From Aurelia coerulea (lineage: Eukaryota > Cnidaria > Scyphozoa > Semaeostomeae > Ulmaridae), in NCBI GenBank assembly GCA_039566865.1, contig CM076959.1, positions 5,935,501 to 5,999,500 on the forward strand: DNA of 64,000 bases, in the 5' to 3' direction. Numbering within the stretch: the stretch's first letter is position 1; the number at the start of each line of letters is the position of its first letter. The translations under genes were made by a program, and so were the position numbers. Positions 35,514 to 44,937 of this stretch are shown here, in pieces. The notes beneath the pieces were generated by a model. It ran no database searches and was not told the origin of the DNA. It was given only the letters and a program-made list of their open reading frames with translations.

Positions 35514-35612
35514 TGCTTCAAACCCTCTATTCGTGTCTATAATATCTTCTCAAACATTTGCTGGGTATAAAAAGAGAAAGTTACAAGAAAGTTAGAAAGA
35601 AATAATCTTTCG

Positions 35613-35817
35613 CAAATTACAAGAAGCCCATCATCTTACGCATACTTCAATCTTAGGCACGATCTTACGCATTATCTTATGCACAACTTCAATCTTACAC
35701 ACGATCTTACGCACTATCTTACGCACACTTAAATCTTACGCATCATCTTACGCATTATCTTACGCACAACTTGTTGTAATATGCGTAACTTACGCACGCT
35801 TACGCAATTACAATAAG
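35613..35817. repeat. TTACGCA-rich minisatellite
   Basis: The word CTTACGCA or a one-base variant recurs about a dozen times at 10-14-bp steps, ending in cttacgcaattacaataagcc. A second cluster with the same ending occurs at 56099-56252. No coding frame is seen. Confidence 0.75.
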
Positions 35818-36088
35818 CCGAAAGTGATGACATGATGGGCTGCCGGGTTGTGTTGTTTTGAAAAATAGATAGGCCCACACTGTGCCACTCGGCGCCCTAC
35901 CCTGTTATTATTTGTTGCTCTCCTCCTCGCATTCTTTGCTCTATTTTTGTCCCCTCAATTATTGGATAGAAATAGCAAATTATTCCTTGTGCAGAAGTAA
36001 AGCATGGAGATCTTTATCATTTGTCATGGCCGTGAAAATAAAATTGTATTGCTTCTCATTGAATTTTCACAATACTATATTTGGAAGT
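35818..36088. other. Unassigned spacer
   Basis: This segment lies between the TTACGCA repeat and the poly(T) that marks the retrotransposon end. No gene or repeat is recognised. Confidence 0.4.
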
Positions 36089-38433
36089 TTTTTTTTTTTT
36101 TTTTTCTTATAATCATTTAAAATGTTACAATACATTCTACATCTATATCCTACCATACTTTCTAATTACTTTACAGACGATACAACACTACAGGGACGTG
36201 ACCACAAGGAGCAAAAGATAATGACTACCAGGTGGACATTAACATAAAGACATGCAAAAATAGTAACTAAATAAACAACTGCAAAAAGCTACAAATACGA
36301 TAAATTACTGATAAATACTAGAATCCGTTTCACATTGGATGTAGTATGATAGTAGTATGATGCTGAGCAATAGGAACCCCGGACGAGAGAACAACAACGA
36401 CAGCAGTTGCTACCGCTACTGATCCCCCTCCAGAGTCCCCAACGCTCAACAAATTGCGCATATGCTGTCAGCTCTGGGTTTCTGATTCGCAATATCAATG
36501 GTCCGAAATACTGTCACTTTTGTGTGGATGAATTTTCATTCACCCTTGATGTGCCTAACATAAAATGTGAAACAGACTTACAAAATATACGGAGAAAAGT
36601 GTACATAGTGGTTGTGTGGCGTAAAAACGATTGTTTGAAGTTATCCAAGCCGACCTGTTTTGTGGATGAAACTTAGAGTCTGTTCGAGTATATTTTTATT
36701 CACTTCGTCAGAAAATTCTTTATTACCATACAATAAGTATTGAACCAGAACATTGATTGGAAGGGCGTCGATTTGGACAAATGGTCGCAACAATTCTGAA
36801 ACTCCAGCGAGAAGATCTTGCCGTTGAATATCGAATGAAGGGCAAAGCAACAAAAAGTGCTCCGTATCCTCAATGCCATCATTCGTTGGGCACATTGGAT
36901 TCACTGTATCCCTAAAATTGTGATTGAATTTGTGAAAATTCAATTTGCTGAGACCGACCCTGATTTGTAAAAGATAACCTAAGCCTATTGGGTCATGAAT
37001 ACCGAAAACAGACTTTGCACCGGGACGAATCATTGACAGAAGCTTTGTTTTAAAGACAGCGACAGAAGGTGCAGGTCTGATTGCTGGATCAAGTTTATTC
37101 CATTCAGAGATGCAATTGGGATAGAAACTTGATAGAAATTTTTCTGTTCTTGCCCTTATTCGCCCAATAACATCCTGGTTGCGAAGAGAGTAGTTTGGCT
37201 GTTGAAGAAGTGGGATTGGCTCCTTTGTATACAATGGAGTGAGGTTATTTATGATCTTATAGAATAAAGTAAGGCGTCTACTCCATCTACGGGAACTTAG
37301 TGACTCCCAGCCAAGCTCTGCATACAGTTTTTCTTGTGATGATCCTCTCCATGTTCCTGTTACAGCAAGTGCAGCAGAATATTGGACAGATTCTAATTTT
37401 TCCATTAAATTTGGTAAAATGATGTTTTGACTGAATTCACATACGTTAGCTGGAATATGATAAATAACATCCCCGTAGTCCAGGTGGGGTCGTACATAAA
37501 GTTTATACAATTCATTTAGGGTATTCCTGGGTAAATATTTGGAGAGATACTTTAGCAAACCAATGCCCTTTCTCGTTTTAGAGATAGCAGCTTTAATATG
37601 AGCTGATAAAGAAAGTTTTGAGTCCAAGGTAATACCTAGGTGTTTATGTTCATCTACTTTTTTTACGGGTATGTTGTTGAAGAGGATCACTGGATGATCT
37701 ATTTCATTTCTTTTCCTTGAAAATAGTACTTCAACAGCTTGCTTTTGCGGATCGGGATTGAAAGACATCCTCCAATCATGGGCCCACTGGCTTATCAGTT
37801 GTAAGTCATGGATCATGTGTTGTGCAGCTTCGTTAGCTCCTCGGGCAACCGTAAACAAGGACGTATCATCGGCAAAAAGTTTAACATGACATTTTAAATC
37901 TGCAGTGAGATCATTTATATACACAAGAAAGAATAATGGTCCTAAGATAGAACCCTGGGGCACTCCTGCTAAAATATCCCCCCAATTAGAACACTGCCCA
38001 TTCAGAACAGTTCGCTGTTTTCGATCCTTAAGGAAACTTTGGATAAGAGAGAGAAGTTGTCCAGAGACACCACATCGTTTCAGTTTATGAATAAGACCAT
38101 CGTGCCATACTCTGTCAAATGCTTTCGAAATGTCGAGGTACACAGAACGAATATCGAGTGGGGGATTACAGTCAAATGCCTCAAAAATTGTATGCGTTAT
38201 GGAAATCAGTTGGTTGACTGTAGAGTCACCGGGACGAAAGCCTGACTGATTGGGGTTAAGTAAATCACACGAAACAAGATATGTGTATAAAGAATCGTAC
38301 ACAAGCTTTTCAAGCATCTTCCCAAAAATTGGTAGAAGAGAAATAGGACGGTAGTTACTCTTTAATTTTTTTTCGTTTTTCTTATGAACCGGGACTACAT
38401 TTGCACATTTCCATATTTCAGGAAGTCTGCAGC
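36089..38433 (-). mobile_element. 5'-truncated CR1/L2-like non-LTR retrotransposon
   Basis: The minus-strand element ends in a run of about 21 T on the + strand (36089-36110), i.e. a 3' poly(A). It has a 3' UTR of about 530 bp and a reverse-transcriptase frame up to 38433. It lacks endonuclease and 5' parts, as expected of incomplete target-primed reverse transcription. It is clearly related to the intact element at 51310-55077 (shared QSGFRPGDSTVNQL) but diverged. Confidence 0.8.
36641..38433 (-). pseudogene. Reverse transcriptase fragment of CR1/L2-like element
   Basis: The frame is open to 38433; the first Met (38317) is not a true start, because upstream codons already read LPEIWKCANVVPVHKK and NYRPISLLP. 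The reverse transcriptase shows SKAFDRVWH, GVPQGSILGPLFFLVYINDL and the catalytic FADDTSLF. It continues with a thumb region and a C-terminal part where a cysteine-histidine knuckle lies before LLLCPSF. The endonuclease domain is missing. No stop or frameshift interrupts the remaining about 597 codons, so the copy is fairly young. It cannot move by itself. Confidence 0.85.
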
Positions 38434-38733
38434 TTTAAAGGAGAATTCCGGGATAATTTCATGTCAATCTTAAAAGGGGTAGTTGAAGGTGATAAAAATC
38501 ATCGTAAAAATATTTTTTGTAAATGATGTATAGTTTCCAAGCAATTGCGCTTTGAAATCGTCGTTTTGCTGCGGAACAATTCTCGGTTGTTCTCATTTCC
38601 GAGAATTAATCGCCTATTGTGATGTCATTTGTGATCAGTGGTTTCCTGCACGCGATCAAAAGCCTACATAAGTGCAGTGTGTGCGTTGTTGATAAAAGTT
38701 TTCACTACAGCCCTTGGCCGGATATTTCCTTTG

Positions 38734-38927
38734 AGATGGTTCATTGTAGTGCCTGTAGTGCATATAACTGCTTAGAAGATAGCAGAAAGAGAAAAGTAGG
38801 TCGAAAAGAACAGGGTGCTGCCAAAAATGCTGCTGCAACGAGAGATTCAGTGCCAGGGCCTAGCGGACCACCACCAAAGAAAGCATTCTTCCAGTTCCCA
38901 TCGGATCCTGCTTCACAGAAAGCTTAG
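38734..38927 (+). CDS. THAP-like N-terminal exon in the Kolobok-like element
   Basis: From ATG at 38734 the frame reads MVHCSACSAYNCLED, a basic linker with PGPSGPPPKK, then FFQFPSDP. The order Cys...Cys near the start and F-x-FP-x-DP later resembles the first half of a THAP zinc-finger domain, with the second half missing or in another exon. THAP domains bind DNA and occur in Kolobok and P-element transposases. The frame ends with TAG right before gtagca, a possible splice site. An upstream in-frame Met at 38619 is less likely. Confidence 0.45.
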
Positions 38928-38999
38928 GTAGCAAAATTAAATCTTTTAATTTTAGAGTCAAAGCTTCATCTAAATTATGCCAAAACCAATTTAAAGAAG

Positions 39000-40399
39000 G
39001 CCCAAAACTGATAGAATCGCTGAGACTAAAAGGAACCAAGCGCCCTTCCTTGAAACACGGCGCAATCCTGACGACAAAACGCGATGAGTCACGAGTTGCT
39101 AGATGTTCACCTCTTGTCGATCAAACAAGGAACATCAACAGAGGTACCTTGTCAGTCACCAAGGGGGGGGGGTACTCTTTTATATTTAGGATATGGGTGC
39201 TCATGCTGAGGTACAACGCATCAACCCAAAAAAAATAATTTCTTCCATGAAAATAGACGCAAAAAGTAATTTGTCCGACCTTCCATACCCAAAAGTTATG
39301 AAGTCAGTATCTAAAATCTGCAGAAAAGTGCCTACCCTGGGTACCAGAGCCAAAACAAAATTAAAGAAAGAAAACAAGGAAAATTATTCAAGAAAGGGAA
39401 GGAAGGGAAGGAAGAGGGAATGTTTTTTCCCTTATTTCATTTTTTCTCTTATTTCCTTTTTTATTTCTTTTATTTTAAATTTTGGCCTTTTTTCTTATCT
39501 CCTTTTTTTAGTTCTTTAATTTCAAATTTTTGGCTCTGCCACCCATGGTAAAAAGTGCCACAACTGATTAGATTTCTCATAATGTATTTAGATATTTAAG
39601 TTTTTTGATTTTAGCAATGTTACTTGAATTCTCTCATCTGTGCTTTCCAAGCCTGTGCCAAATCCACCTGACAAACTGTTTGTATCTGATGTATGATCTG
39701 TACAACCCGCAACGAAAAGCAATGCACTTGGCTAAGCTAGGTTTTCTAATATTCCTCTTTATCAGTGGAAGTTGTAAAACATTACCCTTCTCGTTCTGTT
39801 TACAATGGGTTTGACCTGGGCGTTATACACTCATTCTTTATAAGAAACCAAGGTCCGGGGCTGGTAGGCAGTTTCTTAAATTATTGGGTGATTTTGCTAC
39901 CAAAAGTTTCTTATGTGTTTCTTATACTTTTAATGCCCGAAGTGTAGAATTAATTTTGTTTTGTCTGAAGGGCTCCCAAATCACTTAGTATGATCTCAAA
40001 ACAAGTAAATAACTTAATTTGCACTTTAATAATGTCCAAGCAGAACTTCAATGTATTTATACAATGCTGTCAGGACAACAGCTTGGTTTAAGCAGATTTC
40101 TTTGAAGTCACCATCGTCAGAAATGTAAACAGGATTATTTTCATCAGCTTTCAATCTGACTCTCAATATCTCTCGACAGCATAAAATTTCCCGACCTGTT
40201 GGCATTTGCGAACAGTTTCCACACTCGCTCCTGAAAATAGTTGTTGATAGGCCTAGGCAGCCTAGATAACTAACTCTCCCTTGCAGATGTTCCCTTTAAA
40301 ATGCCTCCTGGTTTGCATATCAATGCTTCGTTACTCGCTCCTGTATCAGAAAAATAAATTCAGTTAATCGATAACATGTTTTCTTACCATGCTGTGTTA
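39000..40399. other. Kolobok interior, no recognised gene
   Basis: The interior holds a G-tract near 39165, a polypurine/polypyrimidine stretch at 39380-39510 and ataagaaac words near 39840. Open frames are short and unlike any family. Confidence 0.35.
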
Positions 40400-40606
40400 C
40401 TAATTCGCTCCAGATTGAAATCTGGTTCTTCCTTTCGCTGCTGTCCTCGATGAAAAATTTAGCTGCTGTCCTCTCAGTTGACTGCTGTTTGCTTTCTCGG
40501 TCAGTGTATCTTCTCCACCAGGCTCAAAGATGAAAGCTTGCAGTTGATAACAATAGATTGTAATTATTTTGTCCTCGAATAGTTCGTCTTCAGAACTGTG
40601 AGCCAT
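40400..40606 (-). CDS. Acidic exon-like frame at the right of the Kolobok element
   Basis: This minus-strand frame begins MAHSSEDELFED and contains CYQLQAFIFEPGGED. Acidic N-termini with a Y-x(n)-FEP motif are familiar from mobile-element-linked proteins of cnidarians, but the match is weak. It is probably a first exon pointing into the element. No donor was confirmed. Confidence 0.25.
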   Translation of the reverse strand: MAHSSEDELFEDKIITIYCYQLQAFIFEPGGEDTLTEKANSSQLRGQQLNFSSRTAAKGRTRFQSGAN

Positions 40607-40903
40607 TTTATCAGCAAGAATAAGACTGGAAAGGATTCAAACCAAACAACTTTATTGCACTCAGCCACAGTACTGACGGAGATGTTGCTCAATACCACTG
40701 ATTACATTTGACGTCACAGTGTCCCGCGGGATAAAAGCGCAATCAAACCCGTGCTTTCTCGGAAATGGACTCAGGGTGGTGTTTGGGGGCCGATAACTCC
40801 AAATCTGTTACGAATTTCGCAAACATTTTTTCAGAAATGATTTCAGCGCCCCGAGCTACATCTAAAATGCCGAAGTCAAAATTATCCCGGAATTCTCCTT
40901 TAA

Positions 40904-41329
40904 TAGTAGTCTCCATGGCTGGGGACACACTCTGCCTCAAATTACAATAGAAATGTACGAACTATTATTTCAAACAAATAAATTCTCTGGGTGGGGCTTT
41001 TATAATCCTTTTATAATCCCAGGTCTCTTGGCACATTTCAAAATCTTTCGCGGCAGCGAGCTGAAATTCTCGTTGTCCGCCATATTCGTTTCTTCCTTTC
41101 CTCAAACTGATTACATGTAAAGTTTCTCGTGACCTGAATACTAGGCTGCCATTGGATGATTCGCTTGATCTATTGCACAAACCCTTTAACATAATAAAGA
41201 CCTTGGTTACATCTATAAAAGGAAAACTGTAACTGAGATGCAAAAAGTAACATTTGACACCAAAAGTAGAATAGCTCATCAGTATTGTGTTGGACGACAA
41301 TCTTTGAGAAAGGGGGCACAATTTGAAAT
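40904..41329. other. Spacer with an exon-like ATGGCGG segment
   Basis: On the minus strand near 41081 an ATGGCGGACAACGAGAAT start is followed by 20 codons and a stop. It could be an old first exon, but no donor supports it. Otherwise nothing is recognised. Confidence 0.3.
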
Positions 41330-41530
41330 AAAGAGAATGAGAACCGAACTTGGAAGACAGTCAGGGGTCCCATAATATGGAATTCATTAAACAAAGAACT
41401 AAAGAAGCAAACAACTAGAGAAACTTTCAAACGTCAGTTAAGATCAGACATGAAAACATTAAGTAAATTGTCTTTTGGAAAAGAAACAACATTTAATACA
41501 AATAGAGATGCAAATGATGTTTACTATTAG
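41330..41530 (+). pseudogene. C-terminal scrap of a non-LTR retrotransposon ORF2
   Basis: The frame reads RGPIIWNSLNKELKKQ, then TTRETFKRQLRSD, ending at TAG 41528. The G-P-x-x-WNSL pattern followed by a basic helix marks the region after the reverse transcriptase in many CR1, L2 and RTE-like proteins. Upstream reverse-transcriptase motifs are absent. Confidence 0.55.
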
Positions 41531-41617
41531 AAACACTGCGCCAAAATGTACATTCAATTTTGTTATATAAGGTTAGAGGGCATAACGGAATAACCAGACC
41601 CAGGACCAGTAGGACCG

Positions 41618-41633
41618 GACCCTAACGGGCCAG
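41618..41633. repeat. 16-bp flanking direct repeat, left
   Basis: GACCCTAACGGGCCAG lies just before the left terminal inverted repeat of the fold-back element. The identical 16 bp lie at 48497-48512. Confidence 0.75.
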
Positions 41634-41896
41634 TATTGCTGAAGTTTAGATAAGATCAAATTTGACTGGCTTAGCATTACTGAGGGGGATAACCTAGGTT
41701 CCAAAGGTTCCAGTGATTTGATTGGTCAATTGACTGGGAATAATTTAAAGCTAAATAATATGATTGGTTCAAACGTATAGAAGAGTAAAGTTCATGGAAG
41801 ATATCTGCTGATTGATTGAAATCAAATATTCATTTCTTTACAATGGAGGATGTGTAGCAGTTCGGTGGGATGGAAATTAATGCCTAAAGTAGGGTT

Positions 41897-44890
41897 CCAA
41901 AGGTTCCAAGGGTTCCAGTACTGTGTTTCTATATCAACAGTCTATATCTCAAGGTACCGAAAAGGTTCCAGTACAAATACTGCATAACTGTCTTTTTTAT
42001 GTAAATACTACATTGAAAAGCAGGGTTCCGAGGGTTCCAGTACTGTGTTTCTATATCAACAGTTCATATCTCAAGGTACTGAAAAGGTTCCAGTACAAAA
42101 ACTGCATAACTGTCTGTTTTATGTGAATGCTTCATTGAATAGTAGGGTTCCGAGGGTTCCAGTACTGTGTTTCTATATCAACAGTTCACATCTCAAGGTA
42201 CTGAAAAGGTTCAAGTACAAAAACTGCATAACTGTCTGTTTTATGTGAATGCTTCATTGAATAGAATAGTTCCTAGGGTTCTAAAGGTTCCAGTACTGTG
42301 TTTCTATATCCACAGTTCATATCTCAAGGTACCGAAAAGGTTCCAGTACAAAAACTGCATAACTGTCTGTTTTATGTGAATGCTTCATTGAATAGTAGGG
42401 TTCCGAGGGTTCCAGTACTGTGTTTCTATATCCACAGTTCATATTTGAAGGTACCGAAAAGGTTCCAGTACAAAAACTGCATAACTGTCTGTTTTATGTA
42501 AATGCTACATTCAATAGTAGGGTTCCGAAGGTTCCAGTGCTGTGTTTCTATATCAACAGTTCATATCTCAAGGTACTGAAAAGGTTCCAGTACAAAAACT
42601 GCATAACTGTCTGTTTTATGTGAATGCTTCATTGAATAGCAGGGTTCCGAGGGTTCCAGTACTGTGTTTCTATATCAACAGTTCATATCTCAAGGTACCG
42701 AAAAGGTTCCAGTACAAAAACTGCGTAACTGTCTGCTTTATGTGAATGCTTCATTGAATAGTAGGGTTCCGAGGGTTCCAGTACTGTGTTTCTATATCCA
42801 CAGTTCATATTTGAAGGTACCGAAAAGGTTCCAGTACAAATACTGCATAACTGTCTGTTTTATATAAATGCTACATTCAATAGTAGGGTTCCGAGGGTTC
42901 CAGTACTGTGTTTCTATATCAACAGTTCATATCTCAAGGTACCGAAAAGGTTCCAGTACAAAAACTGCATAACTGTCTGTTTTATGTGAATGCTTCATTG
43001 AATAGTAGGGTTCCGAGGGTTCCAGTACTGTGTTTCTATATCAACAGTTCATATCTCAAGGTACCGAAAAGGTTCCAGTACAAAAACTGCGTAACTGTCT
43101 GCTTTATGTGAATGCTTCATTGAATAGTAGGGTTCCGAGGGTTCCAGTACTGTGTTTCTATATCCACAGTTCATATTTGAAGGTACCGAAAAGGTTCCAG
43201 TACAAATACTGCATAACTGTCTGTTTTATGTAAATGCTACATTCAATAGTAGGGTTCCGAGGGTTCCAGTACTGTGTTCCTATATCAACAGTTCATATCT
43301 CAAGGTACCGAAAAGGTTCCAGTACAAAAACTGCATAACTGTCTGTTTTATGTGAATGCTTCATTGAATAGTAGTGTTCCGAGGGTTCCAGTACTGTGTT
43401 CCTATATCAACAGTTCATATCTCAAGGTACCGAAAAGGTTCCAGTACAAATACTGCATAACTGTCTGTTTTATGTGAATGCTTCATTGAATAGTAGGGTT
43501 CCGAGGGTTCCAGTACTGTGTTCCTATATCAACAGTTCATATCTCAAGGTACCGAAAAGGTTCCAGTACAAATACTGCATAACTGTCTGTTTTATGTGAA
43601 TGGCTTATTGAATAGTAGGGTTCCGAGGGTTCCAGTACTGTGTTTCTATATCAACAGTTCATATCTCAAGGTACCGAAAAGGTTCCAGTACAAAAACTGC
43701 GTAACTGTCTGTTTTATGTGAATGCTTCATTGAATAGTAGGGTTCCGAGGGTTCCAGTACTGTGTTTCTATATCAACAGTTCATATCTCAAGGTACCGAA
43801 AAGGTTCCAGTACAAAAACTGCGTAACTGTCTGCTTTATGTGAATGCTTCATTGAATAGTAGGGTTCCGAGGGTTCCAGTACTGTGTTTCTATATCCACA
43901 GTTCATATTTGAAGGTACCGAAAAGGTTCCAGTACAAAAACTGCATAACTGTCTGTTTTATATAAATGCTACATTCAATAGTAGGGTTCCGAGGGTTCCA
44001 GTACTGTGTTTCTATATCAACAGTTCATATCTCAAGGTACCGAAAAGGTTCCAGTACAAAAACTGCATAACTGTCTGTTTTATGTGAATGCTACATTGAA
44101 TAGAATAGTTCCGAGGGTTCCAGTACTGTGTTCCTATATCAACAGTTCATATCTCAAGGTACCGAAAAGGTTCCAGTACAAATACTGCATAACTGTCTGT
44201 TTTATGTGAATGCTTCATTGAATAGTAGGGTTCCGAGGGTTCCAGTACTGTGTTCCTATATCAACAGTTCATATCTCAAGGTACCGAAAAGGTTCCAGTA
44301 CAAATACTGCATAACTGTCTGTTTTATGTGAATGGCTTATTGAATAGTAGGGTTCCGAGGGTTCCAGTACTGTGTTTCTATATCAACAGTTCATATCTCA
44401 AGGTACCGAAAAGGTTCCAGTACAAAAACTGCATAACTGTCTGTTTTATGTAAATGCTACATTCAGTAGTAGGGTTCCGAGGGTTCCAGTACTGTGTTTC
44501 TATATCCACAGTTCATATCTCAAGGTACCGAAAAGGTTCCAGTACAAAAACTGCGTAACTGTCTGCTTTATGTGAATGCTTCATTGAATAGTAGGGTTCC
44601 GAGGGTTCCAGTACTGTGTTTCTATATCAACAGTTCATATCTCAAGGTACCGAAAAGGTTCCAGTACAAAAACTGCATAACTGTCTGTTTTATGTGAATG
44701 CTTCATTGAATAGTAGGGTTCCGAGGGTTCCAGTACTGTGTTTCTATATCAACAGTTCATATCTCAAGGTACCGAAAAGCTTCCAGTAAAAATACTGCAC
44801 AACTGTCTGTTTTATGTAAATACTACATTGAATAGTAGGGTTTCGAGGGTTCCAAAGGTTCCAGTACTGTGTTTCTATATCAACAGTTCA
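41897..44890 (+). repeat. 122-bp satellite array, about 25 units
   Basis: The unit contains ggttccagtactgtgtttct, tatatcaacagttcatatct, caaggtaccgaaaaggttcc and gcataactgtctgttttatg. Step size is exactly 122 bp except 131 bp at 42167-42298. Short frames of 67 codons repeat with the unit and are not genes. Variant bases recur at 366- and 732-bp spacing, showing block duplication. Confidence 0.93.
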
Positions 44891-44895
44891 TATCT

Positions 44896-44937
44896 CAAGG
44901 TTCCAAAAAGGAAAACAGTGCTGGAACCTTTTTGGAA
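44896..44937. repeat. Hairpin at the turning point between the two arrays
   Basis: ggttccaaaaagg and cctttttggaacc form a perfect 13-bp inverted pair around about 15 bases. Left of it units read in + sense; right of it they read in - sense. Confidence 0.75.

Larger units (their letters stand above)
38439..40899. mobile_element. Kolobok-like TTAA-target DNA element
   Basis: TTAA|AGGAGAATTCCGGGATAATTT at the left (TTAA 38435-38438) is mirrored by AAATTATCCCGGAATTCTCCT|TTAA at the right (TTAA 40900-40903). TTAA targets are used by piggyBac and Kolobok families. A THAP-like coding segment inside (38734-38927) favours Kolobok. At 2.46 kb with no complete transposase it is non-autonomous or decayed. 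It sits within 5 bp of the 5' break of the neighbouring retrotransposon. Confidence 0.75.
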
